Counted from the stretch's first letter, positions 8,577 to 18,015 are shown. The stretch is DNA of 64,000 bases from JBKEBQ01 sp047973225 (GCA_047973225.1 JBKEBQ010000027.1:7939-71938); one strand, 5' to 3'. Notes: generated from the sequence alone by a model not told the origin. Program-made: numbers and translations.

Positions 8577-9679
8577 TTTGAATCTCCCATGATCTGTTGT
8601 ATCAAATCGATGACGCGTTTTGTGGATTGTCCATCATCATATGCAAAAAATTTCTTTTTAAATTGAACAATCTTATCCATATCAAAATCATTATTCTCGA
8701 TTTTTTGAATGATTTCGTCTTCATGTTTGCATAAAGGACCTGGCATCTCCGTTTCATAATCAACATAAAAACCCACATCTTGACGATATTCCTCAAGATC
8801 AGGTACATAAAACAACATTGGCTTACAAAAAACTGAAAAATCAAAAATAATTGCTGAATAATCCGATATCAAATAATCACTAATCGAAAACAAGCGTTTG
8901 ATACTCATCCCATTACAACACAAAACGTTAGGATGTTTTGAAATAATACGATTTTCCAACAAAGGATGCATTTTGTAAATCAAGATATACTCGTTCGATA
9001 ATTTTTCACTAATGTAATCCAAGTTGATATATCCCTCTTTAAATCCTTTCATCAAACGTCCTCGAAAAGTTGGAGCATATAAAATCACTTTTTTGTTTTT
9101 TAATTGTGGGAATTCTTTATACATTTTTTTACGGTCTGCTTTGATTTTCTGCTCCTGAAACAAGCGATCGGTCTTGGGAATACCCGTGATATGCACTTGT
9201 TGTTCTTTCACCCCAAAAGCTGCTGCAAAAGCGTTTGTAAAATAGGGTGCATTGACAATGACATAGTCATAATTACATATTGCATAATCACGATCTACCG
9301 CATTTCCAAAACGCTTGATCGCTCCGGTAGCATGCCACAACTGTAGCACCTTCACCCCTTCTCGCTTAAAGTTTGATACAACATAATTATTGTAATCCAA
9401 AATAACCAAACGTGATGTATTGATCACATAAAACTGTTTGATAATCGTAATAAAGTACTTAATGTTTCCCAACAAGGACTTTTCATATTTTGTTAGTATA
9501 TATTTAATTTCATACACTTCTGTTCTTTCTAGTACTCTAGATAACAATAAAAAATCACCTGCTAAATGGTCATTTTCAAGAGATACGAAGGTAATTCGAT
9601 TTTTATGAATCGAAGTAAACCCTAAAAATAATCGACAAAATTGCAACACACTATTTACGATTAACTTTTGTAATTTCAT
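8573..9679 (-). CDS. CDP-glycerol glycerophosphotransferase, TagB/TagF family (short)
   Basis: 368 residues. It is a predicted peripheral-membrane enzyme that transfers glycerol phosphate from CDP-glycerol to a lipid-linked teichoic acid precursor. The PF04464-type domain is visible: LQLWHATGAIKRFG, GIPKTDRLF, ILYAPTFRG, KMHPLL and ISDYSAIIFDFS. It is shorter than a full TagF polymerase, so it may be a TagB-like primase or one of two partial transferases. GGAGG sits six bases before the ATG. It lies 18 bases after the larger transferase gene. The exact role of each copy cannot be assigned. Confidence 0.85.
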   Translation of the reverse strand: MKLQKLIVNSVLQFCRLFLGFTSIHKNRITFVSLENDHLAGDFLLLSRVLERTEVYEIKYILTKYEKSLLGNIKYFITIIKQFYVINTSRLVILDYNNYVVSNFKREGVKVLQLWHATGAIKRFGNAVDRDYAICNYDYVIVNAPYFTNAFAAAFGVKEQQVHITGIPKTDRLFQEQKIKADRKKMYKEFPQLKNKKVILYAPTFRGRLMKGFKEGYINLDYISEKLSNEYILIYKMHPLLENRIISKHPNVLCCNGMSIKRLFSISDYLISDYSAIIFDFSVFCKPMLFYVPDLEEYRQDVGFYVDYETEMPGPLCKHEDEIIQKIENNDFDMDKIVQFKKKFFAYDDGQSTKRVIDLIQQIMGDSK

Positions 9680-9697
9680 ATGTTACCTCCGCATCTC

Positions 9698-10915
9698 CTA
9701 TGGAAAAACAATATCCACAACTTTTTTAGCACATGAACCGTCTTGTAGAGCATTAAACTCTTTATTAAAGTGATCCAAACGTTTAAAATCAAAAGCATCT
9801 TCTTTAATCTTAGAAAGTAGTTCATCTTCATCGACAATGATATCTCCTGGTAAAGTTTTATAAATATCGAAGTAAAACCCTCGTAATTCTTCAGCATATT
9901 CTGCCAAATCAAACATATAAAAATAAATTGGTCTTCTTAAGTTTGCATAATCAAAGAAAACACTTGAATAATCGGTTATCAATATATCTGCAACAGCATA
10001 AAGTTCATTAATATCTCTACCTGCACGAATACTTTTCACAAAACCTTTGAGTTCAGGATCATTTTCTAATTTGTTGACAATCAAATAATGCGGTTTATAT
10101 AAAATAACATAATCATCTCCTAGGACTTCCTTCCACTTTAAAAAATTAGCTTTCAATTCAAATGTATAGCCTCGCTCATTATATGTATTATCACGCCAAG
10201 TAGGTGCATATAAAATAATTTTTTTATTTTCTTGTAAACGATAACGCAACTTCAAGAAACCTTTTGTATTCGCATCTAAATTCGTAAGAAAATCGTTTCG
10301 TGGATAGCCCGTTTCAATCAAACGTTCGCGATTGATACGAAAAGCACTTTCGAAAACCTTGCTGCTAAAATAGTTTGGCGAAATCATATAGTCATACTTT
10401 GCGACATCTTTATCATAGGTATTTGCCATTTCTTGAAATGACATTTGGCTACGATAAAACGTCGCATTTTCATTGATCATAATATCGTATGCTAAACGTT
10501 TTAAAGGTGTCCCGTGCCACGTTTGTAAATATACTTGTTCGCTCTTTTTACAAATGTAATTTGGCATCTTACAATTGATTACCCAATATTTTGCTTTGGA
10601 CATATAATAAAAATACTTTAACCCGTTATAACGAATAATTTTTGCATCAGGAATTTTTGTGATTTTAAATTTTTTCACTGCCCATATAAATGTATAATCC
10701 GCATATTTTTCATGTTGTGACATATATTGATGAATCGCCTTTGGATTACAAGAATATCCGCGACCATGATAGGCAATAAAAATAACGGTTTTATCATCCA
10801 CTTGTACACGTGGGTTGATAAACCGATACACTCTTTTAGCCACTCTTGTTACAATTGCACGAACAATACGCATAACTTTTCTTAACTGTCTTCGAACTGC
10901 TTTTTTAATACCCAT
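9698..10915 (-). CDS. CDP-glycerol glycerophosphotransferase, TagF/TagB family
   Basis: 405 residues. Same fold and reaction as its neighbour, with clearer motifs: LQTWHGTPLKRLAYD, GYPRNDFL, ILYAPTWRDN, LYKPHYLI and ITDYSSVFFDYANL. The N-terminus is very basic (KKAVRRQLRKVMRIVR), suitable for membrane-surface binding. It follows tagD, which supplies CDP-glycerol. Together the two transferases would prime and extend a poly-glycerol-phosphate chain exported by TagGH. Confidence 0.9.
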   Translation of the reverse strand: MGIKKAVRRQLRKVMRIVRAIVTRVAKRVYRFINPRVQVDDKTVIFIAYHGRGYSCNPKAIHQYMSQHEKYADYTFIWAVKKFKITKIPDAKIIRYNGLKYFYYMSKAKYWVINCKMPNYICKKSEQVYLQTWHGTPLKRLAYDIMINENATFYRSQMSFQEMANTYDKDVAKYDYMISPNYFSSKVFESAFRINRERLIETGYPRNDFLTNLDANTKGFLKLRYRLQENKKIILYAPTWRDNTYNERGYTFELKANFLKWKEVLGDDYVILYKPHYLIVNKLENDPELKGFVKSIRAGRDINELYAVADILITDYSSVFFDYANLRRPIYFYMFDLAEYAEELRGFYFDIYKTLPGDIIVDEDELLSKIKEDAFDFKRLDHFNKEFNALQDGSCAKKVVDIVFP

Positions 10916-10923
10916 GATCTAAC

Positions 10924-11319
10924 TTACTTCCCGCTTTCTTTTAATGTTTCTTTAATCTGTGTGGAACTGATACCGTCCGTTCTTGATAAATATACAACTT
11001 CACAGTATGCCTTCAAAAAATCAAATTTTCCTTTCCAATCATCACCAATCACAAAAATATCAACATTGTATTTTTTTACATCTTCTATTTTTTGTTCCCA
11101 AGTATGTTCTGGTATTACTTTATCTACATAGCGTATCGCTTCCACAATAGCCATGCGATCATAATCGCTCACAAAGCATTGCTTACCCTTACCTTCGTTA
11201 AATACATCACTTGATACCGCAACGATTAATTCATCGCCCAATGCCTTGGCCCGCTTCAACATATTCAAATGTCCAATGTGAAATAAATCGTAAGTTCCAT
11301 ATGTAATTACTGTTTTCAT
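10924..11319 (-). CDS. tagD: Glycerol-3-phosphate cytidylyltransferase
   Basis: 131 residues, normal for the family. It makes CDP-glycerol from CTP and glycerol 3-phosphate. The HIGH-type motif is in TYGTYDLFHIGHLNML, the second signature in RTDGISSTQIKE, and VIGDDWKGKFD forms the substrate site. The ATG overlaps the tagH stop by four bases (ATGA), and AAGGAG lies eight bases upstream. It feeds the two glycerophosphotransferases encoded next. Confidence 0.95.
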   Translation of the reverse strand: MKTVITYGTYDLFHIGHLNMLKRAKALGDELIVAVSSDVFNEGKGKQCFVSDYDRMAIVEAIRYVDKVIPEHTWEQKIEDVKKYNVDIFVIGDDWKGKFDFLKAYCEVVYLSRTDGISSTQIKETLKESGK

Positions 11320-12089
11320 AATATCCGCTCCTTAAATGTTTCTTTCTTTATGCGCGCTTGTTCTTTTTTTGATTTTGATTTGAAATCTTCAATATACGCA
11401 TCATATGCATTAGCGACTTCTTCAATATCTCCAAGCATCTCAAGCTTGCCCCCCTCAATCCACATTCCCGTATTACAAAACGAACGAATTTGTTGGATGG
11501 AATGGGATATAAAAAAGATTGTTTTACCTTCTTTTTTCAATGCCTTCATGCGCTTCAAACATTTTGACGCAAACGCTTTATCACCTACAGATAAGGCCTC
11601 ATCAACAATCAAAATATCTGGATCCAAGGCAATATTAATCGAAAATCCCAAACGTGATTTCATTCCACTGGAATATTTTTTAACAGGCTGATATAAAAAA
11701 TCGCCCAACTCTGCAAAATCAATAACACCTTCAATTACTTTTTGAATTTGTTTTTTCTTCAACCCCAACAATGCACACTTTAATTGAATATTATCATAAC
11801 CACTCAATTGATTGTTTAATCCCGCTTTGATGGAGATAAGTGCCTGTTCTCCCTTTACCTCCATATTGCCACTGTCAGGAAACGATATACCTGCCAATAT
11901 ATTCGATAACGTGCTCTTCCCACTGCCATTGGTTCCTAAAATGCCGACAATACTTCCCTTTGGTGTTTCAAAACTCACATCCCGCAAGGCGTAAAAAGAT
12001 TTGCGTTTCGCAAATATTTTTTTCCGATCTTTATTTTCCAACTTATAAATTTTACTAACATTTGTAAATTTAATTGCAATATGTTCCAT
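11316..12089 (-). CDS. tagH: Teichoic acid export ABC transporter, ATP-binding subunit
   Basis: 257 residues. It powers export of undecaprenyl-linked teichoic acid with TagG. Walker A GTNGSGKST, signature YSSGMKSRLGFS, Walker B ILIVDEALSVGD and the H-loop ISHSIQQI are present. SVGD after the Walker B is typical of polysaccharide-exporting (TagH/Wzt-like) ATPases. It lacks the long C-terminal extension of Bacillus TagH. A GTG at 12110 is possible, but the ATG at 12089 follows AGGAGG, which itself overlaps the tagG stop region, so 12089 is preferred despite a short 3-base spacer. Confidence 0.92.
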   Translation of the reverse strand: MEHIAIKFTNVSKIYKLENKDRKKIFAKRKSFYALRDVSFETPKGSIVGILGTNGSGKSTLSNILAGISFPDSGNMEVKGEQALISIKAGLNNQLSGYDNIQLKCALLGLKKKQIQKVIEGVIDFAELGDFLYQPVKKYSSGMKSRLGFSINIALDPDILIVDEALSVGDKAFASKCLKRMKALKKEGKTIFFISHSIQQIRSFCNTGMWIEGGKLEMLGDIEEVANAYDAYIEDFKSKSKKEQARIKKETFKERIL

Positions 12090-12096
12090 AAACCTC

Positions 12097-12906
12097 CTAA
12101 AATAAATCACTAAATTTATGTTTAAATCGATACATCAATATACATCCAACCACAAACAGCGATAATACAATACCCCAAAAAAATAGGGTTTGCGCTGGAT
12201 GATTAAAAAAAGCATCTTGAAAAAATAAACTTCCTCTATAACCTTCAATAATATAATAAATAGGGTTTGCCTTCATCACATATTCCAATTTTGGAAAAAA
12301 ACTAACAACCGTATCAAGTGTCCATAAAATTGGGGTTAGATACATAAGCATTCGCATACAGGCCTTGATTAATTTCTTAACATCTCGAGTGAACATATTA
12401 AGTACACTAGTTACCATGGCCAATGATGTGCTAAAACAAATAGCACAAAACATATAATAAAATGTTTGCAACCAATACATATTAGGGACATGTCCACGAA
12501 TCACTAATATGACTACCACAATCATAAGCATCAACACGTGATTAAACAATTCTTTCATCACCGTTACTAAGGGTAAAATACTAACGGGAAACTTCATTTT
12601 TAAAACAATATTTCGCTTATCGTAAATGCAACTAGCTCCTTTGGTAATACACGGATTGATAAAAAACCATACCGTAACTCCAACCACAAGCCATGGCAAA
12701 AAGGATACCCCCCTAACCGGTCGTCCATTTCGCAATGCCACAAATATCAAAGCGTAAGTTGCGATTTGAATAATGGGATTTGCAAAATTCCAAAAAACAC
12801 CTAAACGAGACTCCCGCATTTCTGCAAGGAGCTCATATTTTGCTATGGAAAATATTTTATAAGCATTGCTTATATTTTCTCTTATGATAAAGATAACACT
12901 TTTCAT
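12097..12906 (-). CDS. tagG: Teichoic acid export ABC transporter, permease subunit
   Basis: 269 residues with about six membrane helices, an ABC-2 type permease of the TagG/Wzm class. The N-terminal amphipathic part contains KYELLAEMRESRLGVFWNFANP, the family signature, and membrane segments follow to YRFKHKFSDLF. It is the first gene of the teichoic acid operon. AGAGGA lies six bases upstream of the ATG, and a TATAAA -10 about 30 bases further up gives a plausible promoter. Confidence 0.92.
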   Translation of the reverse strand: MKSVIFIIRENISNAYKIFSIAKYELLAEMRESRLGVFWNFANPIIQIATYALIFVALRNGRPVRGVSFLPWLVVGVTVWFFINPCITKGASCIYDKRNIVLKMKFPVSILPLVTVMKELFNHVLMLMIVVVILVIRGHVPNMYWLQTFYYMFCAICFSTSLAMVTSVLNMFTRDVKKLIKACMRMLMYLTPILWTLDTVVSFFPKLEYVMKANPIYYIIEGYRGSLFFQDAFFNHPAQTLFFWGIVLSLFVVGCILMYRFKHKFSDLF

Positions 12907-13024
12907 CCGTATTCCTCTTTTATTTTATATTCTTTCCTATTTTATAACATTTAAGAAGGTAATTCAAACTTTCTAAGCGAAATCCAAAGGTATCACATCA
13001 AATATAAGACGCAATACCTCATTT

Positions 13025-14893
13025 TTATTTGCTTGCCTTAATGCGGATCCACATTTCTGATAGCTTTCTTTTTAATTCTTCATTGTATTTGAAAATTTCA
13101 TCGCGTCCGTAATTGGTTCTTGGAATATAAGCATTGAGTCCTTTAAACTCATTATTTTTTAATTGATTTAAAACACTGTCCACACTTGAAGAATAACCCA
13201 CAAAAGAAGAGTTCGCATACGCAACTTTTTCATCAAGGCTATGATTCATAAATTCTTCCGCTAATAAAGGACAGGTACTATTTTTGGGAATAACCATTGC
13301 ATCGCTCCATAGATTGGTTCCTTGTTGTGGCTCATAAAATGCCATGTTCGCATTTTCAGAAGTAATATAAGTAGCATCACCACTGTATACAACCGCAAGA
13401 TTTTTTTCACCATTAATCATGCCATCAATCACTTCATCTGTCACAAAAACAGGATTCATTATCTGTTTTTGCTTCATAAGCCAGTTATACGCTTCTTGAA
13501 GCTGTGCTGCATTACTTGTATTCATAGAATACCCTAATGCTTTTAATGCAACCATAAAGGAATCCCGTTCACTGTCGTACATATATAATTGATTGGCATA
13601 TTTTGCGTTTTTTAACACATTAAATCCTTGCGATTCAACATCTTCTGTATCAATTTTGGTTTTATCATACAAAATACCAACACTTCCCCAAAAATATGGA
13701 ATACTATATGTATTGTTAGGATCATAATCTAAATTTTTAACCCCTTGTGTCAGATTTTTATAATTTGGAATATTATCTAAATGAAGTTTCGATAATCGTT
13801 TTTCCTGAATCAAGCGTTCAATCATATAATCTGACGGAATTAAAATATCATAGCTTTCACCACCTAATAATTTGGTGTACATCTCTTCATTTGACGCAAA
13901 AACTGAATAATTTACACTTACATTATATTGCTCTTCGAAATTCTCAATAACCTCTTCACCAACATATTCTCCCCAATTGAAAACATTTAAAGAGTCACAA
14001 CCATATTTTGCAATGGGATCAACATTGCTGTTGGCACTTGAACGCAATGTTTGCAAACCAAACAAGCCTCCAATACCGAGACAAACTACAACAGCTAATA
14101 GAATTCTATTTCCTTGTGACGATAGTTTTTTCTTTCGAAACGAAACAATATTTACGACCACTAATACTAATGTAATTGCGAATACGATAATTGTTGATAA
14201 TGCATTGATGGAAGGATTAACCCTCTTTGACATTGTATATACCATAATCGAAATATTATTGATACCACCACCGCTCACAAAATACGAAATCACAAAATCA
14301 TCAAATGACATGGTAAACGCAATTAATGCACCAGCTATAATCGATGGCATTAATTGAGGAATGATCACCTTACGCAGTGCATAAGCTGGGGTTGCTCCCA
14401 AATCCATTGCTGCATCAGCTAGATTGGGGTTTAAACGTCGAATCCGCGGCGTTACACTCAACATCACATAGGGAATACAAAATGCTATATGTGATAACAA
14501 CAAAGTCATAAAACCTTTTTCCATATGAAGGGATGTAAAAAATAACATCAACCCAATGGCCGTTACTATCTCTGGATTCATAATTGGTAAATTGTTGATT
14601 TGGCTTACAAACTCTTTCACAATTTTTTTTGATTTTGATAAACCAAGACTTGCCAAAGTTCCCACAATCGTTGATACCAGTGTCGCAATAATAGCAATGA
14701 GTAATGTATAGTAAATTGCTTCAATCATTGTTTTATTCGTAAACATCTGTTCATACCAACGAAGTGAAAATCCTGTAAACTTTGATAAAGATTTTGAATC
14801 ATTAAATGAAAAAACAATCATAAAAAAAATGGGTAAATAGAAAAAAGCTAAGATACCACCTATATAAAGTTTTGGTAAAATTCTCTTTTTCAT
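13025..14893 (-). CDS. potCD: Polyamine ABC transporter, fused permease and substrate-binding protein (PotC-PotD)
   Basis: 622 residues. Residues 1 to about 258 are a PotC-type permease with six helices and the ATPase-docking loop (DAAMDLGATPAYALRKV). A further helix at about 266-286 leads to an extracellular PotD-type binding domain (about 290-622) beginning LNVFNWGEYVGEEV, which is the usual PotD start without its signal peptide. The binding protein is therefore tethered to the permease rather than lipid-anchored. The gene overlaps potB by four bases and ends the operon. Spermidine/putrescine is the likely substrate by family. A weak inverted repeat downstream (about 12985-13020) may terminate transcription. 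Confidence 0.92.
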   Translation of the reverse strand: MKKRILPKLYIGGILAFFYLPIFFMIVFSFNDSKSLSKFTGFSLRWYEQMFTNKTMIEAIYYTLLIAIIATLVSTIVGTLASLGLSKSKKIVKEFVSQINNLPIMNPEIVTAIGLMLFFTSLHMEKGFMTLLLSHIAFCIPYVMLSVTPRIRRLNPNLADAAMDLGATPAYALRKVIIPQLMPSIIAGALIAFTMSFDDFVISYFVSGGGINNISIMVYTMSKRVNPSINALSTIIVFAITLVLVVVNIVSFRKKKLSSQGNRILLAVVVCLGIGGLFGLQTLRSSANSNVDPIAKYGCDSLNVFNWGEYVGEEVIENFEEQYNVSVNYSVFASNEEMYTKLLGGESYDILIPSDYMIERLIQEKRLSKLHLDNIPNYKNLTQGVKNLDYDPNNTYSIPYFWGSVGILYDKTKIDTEDVESQGFNVLKNAKYANQLYMYDSERDSFMVALKALGYSMNTSNAAQLQEAYNWLMKQKQIMNPVFVTDEVIDGMINGEKNLAVVYSGDATYITSENANMAFYEPQQGTNLWSDAMVIPKNSTCPLLAEEFMNHSLDEKVAYANSSFVGYSSSVDSVLNQLKNNEFKGLNAYIPRTNYGRDEIFKYNEELKRKLSEMWIRIKASK

Positions 14894-15717
14894 GAAGCAT
14901 CTCCTCCTTTATCCACCTTTTTCGTAAGATATAAAGAAGCCATCACACACAGTGCCATGATAAAACTGATCGCACTACCAAAATTCCAATCGCCACTAGT
15001 TATGAAATAATTCTCAATCAAATTCCCCACCAACAACTGTGAGCCTCCGCCTAATAATTTGGGAATAAAAAAACTACTGACTGCTGGCAAAAAAACCAAC
15101 GTAATGCCTGATAAAACACCAGGTAATGATAGCGGTAAAATGATTTTACGAAAAGTATCGATATTACTTGCACCCAAGTCAGCACTAGCCTCTAACAAAC
15201 TATGATCCATTTTTGCAAGTGATGCATGAATTTGTAAGATCATGAAGGGTAAAAAATTATATACCATCCCCAATACCACCGCAAATTCGGTATGAATCAT
15301 ATGAAGACTTCCCCACCCAAAAAATTCTAAAATGTTATTAATAAGTCCATGATCACTCAAAATACCAATCCATGCATATGTTCGAACAAGCATGTTGATC
15401 CACATTGGTAAGGTAATCAGCAAAATGAAAAACGCACTATTTTTAATCCTCATCTTTGCAATGCTGTATGCCATTGGATAACCCAAAAGGATACATATCA
15501 GTGTTGTCATAAAGGCAATACGAAAAGAGGCAAACAAAACATCAATAAACACTTTATCTTTGAAAAATCGAATAAAATTGTCCAGTGTAAACTGTAAGGT
15601 CAATACGTTATTTCCTATTGTGCTAAAAGCATATACCACAAGCAAAAGCATAGGAATAACAAGAAAAATTGAAATCCAAACAACATATGGTTGTACTAAT
15701 TTTTTATAAATATGCAT
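14890..15717 (-). CDS. potB: Polyamine ABC transporter permease PotB
   Basis: 275 residues with six predicted helices and the docking loop EASADLGASNIDTFRKIILP. It pairs with the PotC half of the downstream fusion to form the channel. Its ATG lies right at the end of potA, with AGGG as ribosome site, and its stop overlaps potCD. Confidence 0.92.
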   Translation of the reverse strand: MHIYKKLVQPYVVWISIFLVIPMLLLVVYAFSTIGNNVLTLQFTLDNFIRFFKDKVFIDVLFASFRIAFMTTLICILLGYPMAYSIAKMRIKNSAFFILLITLPMWINMLVRTYAWIGILSDHGLINNILEFFGWGSLHMIHTEFAVVLGMVYNFLPFMILQIHASLAKMDHSLLEASADLGASNIDTFRKIILPLSLPGVLSGITLVFLPAVSSFFIPKLLGGGSQLLVGNLIENYFITSGDWNFGSAISFIMALCVMASLYLTKKVDKGGDAS

Positions 15718-15718
15718 A

Positions 15719-17293
15719 TCAATACCCTATTTTTGACATTACATGAATATCTTCTGGCATGAAATTTAACCCTACATAGCTACCAACTTTTACTGTTTTG
15801 GTTGTATGAATCTTAAATTCTCTACCCATTGTTGAAAAGGAAATTTTATATGTCCCTGCACACAATGTATCCACATCAAAATCATAATCAACGTTGCTTA
15901 CCTCTATTTTTTTATCATCGTCCAAATTCCAACTCACCGCATCCGCCCAAGTTCGTAAATCCGTTTCTAACGCTTGACTCTCAGCGATTTCATCTAATGT
16001 TTTAAAGAAATCAAAAGCGGCAATTCCAATACGTTTTTTCTCATCAATTACATACTTTTGTTTGACAACAATGATTTCTACGCAAATGGATGTCCCATTG
16101 CTAGTTGAAAAAGTCAAAGGATATATACCTTCTTCTGGTTTCACTTCATAATCAACTTTATGAATCGACAGTAATTCTTCATCTTCACTATCCTTCCATG
16201 CCTGCGCATCTGCACGAGCAATCACTTCATCCACATTTAAGTTTTCCAACTCTTGAATATCTACATAAAAACTATTTGCGGAAATAAACTCTTTTTCTTG
16301 TTCATTGTATACAGGCTGCTTATTATAAACAGTCATTGTTACCTCCACGTTATTTCCTTTTACCGTTTCTACAATAATTTCATTGTGAACACCTTTAAAA
16401 AGTGAAGACTTTACGACCCCATTCAACAAACCTTTCCCTCGTGTAACAATGTTAATATCCTCAGGACGAATGACAATATCTACCGCTTCATGCTTTTTGA
16501 AACCGAAGTCAACACATGGATATTCTTTATCATCGAAGTAAAGTTTATAATCATCCAACATTTCACCATCTAAAATATTGCTCTCACCAATAAAATTGGC
16601 AACATATTCATTTTCTGGTTCGTTGTAAATATCATTGGGTGTGCCTACTTGCTGTATTTCACCATCTTTCATAACCACAATCTTATCCGACATTGTAAGT
16701 GCTTCTTCTTGATCATGAGTTACATAAATAAACGTAATCCCTACTTCTTGCTGGATACGCTTTAACTCCAGTTGCATTTCTTTACGCAGCTTTAAATCCA
16801 GTGCCGCTAATGGCTCATCAAGCAACAATACCAACGGTTCATTGATAAGGGCACGTGCAATGGCAATACGCTGTTGTTGCCCTCCGCTTAGTTGATCAAT
16901 TGCACGCTCTTCATAGCCTTCTAAAGATACCAATTTCAACATTCTCGTCACCTTTTGACGAATAACATCATCACTCATTTTTTTTATCTTCAAACCAAAG
17001 GCAATATTATCATATACATTCATATGTGGAAACAATGCATATTTTTGAAATACTGTATTGAGTTCACGCTTATAGGGGGGGAGCTTACTAATTTCTTCTC
17101 CATCAAAAACAACGCTACCTTCATCTTGTGTTAAAAAGCCTGCCAAAATCCGCAACAAAGTTGTCTTTCCACATCCCGAAGGTCCCAACAATGTCACAAA
17201 CTCATTTTCTTTAATATCTAAATTGATACCTTTTAATACTAGCGTATCATCAAATTTCTTTACTATATTCTTAAATTGAATTATCTTTTTCAT
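15719..17293 (-). CDS. potA: Polyamine ABC transporter ATPase PotA with a large insert in its C-terminal domain
   Basis: 524 residues against about 350-380 for typical PotA. Residues 1-240 are a normal ATPase: GPSGCGKTT, LSGGQQQRIAIARAL, LLLDEPLAALD and VTHDQEEAL. The C-terminal TOBE-like domain begins near 275 (IRPEDINIV) but is interrupted after EVTMTV (about 322) and resumes near 498 (TVKVGSYVGLNFMPEDIHVM). The insert of about 175 residues holds two related units of roughly 70-80 residues, each running through an Asp/Glu-rich helix, a VDY strand and a GxYxxxFST strand, like bacterial Ig-like domains. The function of the insert is unknown. It lies after the regulator gene and before potB. 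Confidence 0.9.
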   Translation of the reverse strand: MKKIIQFKNIVKKFDDTLVLKGINLDIKENEFVTLLGPSGCGKTTLLRILAGFLTQDEGSVVFDGEEISKLPPYKRELNTVFQKYALFPHMNVYDNIAFGLKIKKMSDDVIRQKVTRMLKLVSLEGYEERAIDQLSGGQQQRIAIARALINEPLVLLLDEPLAALDLKLRKEMQLELKRIQQEVGITFIYVTHDQEEALTMSDKIVVMKDGEIQQVGTPNDIYNEPENEYVANFIGESNILDGEMLDDYKLYFDDKEYPCVDFGFKKHEAVDIVIRPEDINIVTRGKGLLNGVVKSSLFKGVHNEIIVETVKGNNVEVTMTVYNKQPVYNEQEKEFISANSFYVDIQELENLNVDEVIARADAQAWKDSEDEELLSIHKVDYEVKPEEGIYPLTFSTSNGTSICVEIIVVKQKYVIDEKKRIGIAAFDFFKTLDEIAESQALETDLRTWADAVSWNLDDDKKIEVSNVDYDFDVDTLCAGTYKISFSTMGREFKIHTTKTVKVGSYVGLNFMPEDIHVMSKIGY

Positions 17294-17309
17294 TCCCCAA
17301 ATTCCTCTC

Positions 17310-17843
17310 TTAAAAATTAGGTGGTGAAATCACCCAAATGACTTCCGCCTTTTCACTTCCTACCTGTTGTACTAAATGTGTATGCTTACCATCCAAATAA
17401 AAAGTATCACCCTTACTTAAATAGGCTTCATTTCCACCATTTATTAGTCTTATACGTCCTTTTACCACATAAGCAAATTCTTCACCATCATGAGGCTCAA
17501 TCACATCAGATGTAGCTCCTATGTCTAAATGCAATAGAATCGGTTCCATATCATTTTTTTGCGCATTGGGCACAATGAACTTCATGGTGACGCCATCTTT
17601 CTCATTGATATAATAATCCTCTTGTGTAAAGACAACTTTTGTATTTTTGCTCTCTTTGAAAAATTCCCCCAAACTACTACCAAGCACTTCTAAAATATCG
17701 TCAAGTGTCGCAATCGAAGGCGAAGTTAAATTGCGCTCTAATTGCGATAAAAATCCTTTTGATAATTCGCTCCTTGCTGCTAATTCTTCTAAGGTTAACG
17801 CATTTTTCATCCGTAATTCTTTGATTTTTGTTCCAATATCCAT
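17310..17843 (-). CDS. XRE-cupin transcriptional regulator of the pot operon
   Basis: 177 residues. An N-terminal helix-turn-helix (about 3-62, with LTLEELAARSELSKGFLSQLERN) is followed by a cupin domain (EPHDGEEFAYVVKGRI and DTFYLDGKHTHLV). This architecture is shared by PuuR-type polyamine regulators. The ATG at 17843 has AAAGGAG five bases upstream; an in-frame GTG at 17849 lies within that ribosome site and is rejected. It is the first gene of the potABCD operon, and two palindromes lie in its 5' leader, so autoregulation sensing polyamines or a derivative is likely (inference). Confidence 0.9.
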   Translation of the reverse strand: MDIGTKIKELRMKNALTLEELAARSELSKGFLSQLERNLTSPSIATLDDILEVLGSSLGEFFKESKNTKVVFTQEDYYINEKDGVTMKFIVPNAQKNDMEPILLHLDIGATSDVIEPHDGEEFAYVVKGRIRLINGGNEAYLSKGDTFYLDGKHTHLVQQVGSEKAEVIWVISPPNF

Positions 17844-17857
17844 GAGCACTCCTTTAT

Positions 17858-17874
17858 GTTTAGTAATACTAAAC
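17858..17874. promoter_or_regulatory. Palindromic operator 1, pot operon leader
   Basis: GTTTAGTAATACTAAAC is a perfect 17-bp palindrome just upstream of the ribosome site of the XRE-cupin gene and downstream of its promoter. It is a likely binding site for that regulator. Confidence 0.65.
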
Positions 17875-17883
17875 TTTTTATGG

Positions 17884-17898
17884 TAGTTTGTGAAACTA
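17884..17898. promoter_or_regulatory. Palindromic operator 2, pot operon promoter
   Basis: TAGTTTGTGAAACTA is a perfect palindrome lying at about the transcription start predicted from the -10 at 17904-17909. It shares TAGT/ACTA ends with operator 1, about 25 bases away centre to centre. Confidence 0.6.
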
Positions 17899-17903
17899 AT
17901 TTA

Positions 17904-17931
17904 ATTATATAGATAATTTTTGAAAAAGCAA
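17904..17931 (-). promoter_or_regulatory. Promoter of the pot operon
   Basis: On the minus strand TTGCTT (17926-17931) and a perfect TATAAT (17904-17909) are separated by 16 bases. Both palindromic operators lie downstream of the -10, a repression layout. Confidence 0.72.
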
Positions 17932-18015
17932 TCACTTTTATAAGGTTGCTTATATATATCCATACCCTTATTTATTGGTAGTGACTTATGCTTCATCACA
18001 ATATGTTGCATTCGT

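Noticed and set aside
9676..9912. Minus-strand ORF of 78 residues
   Set aside because: Lies within the TagF-like gene in another frame and shows no features of a protein family.
12985..13020. AGGTAT/ATACCT inverted repeat after potCD as a strong terminator
   Set aside because: Only a 6-bp stem with a long loop and no T-run; at most a weak end signal.
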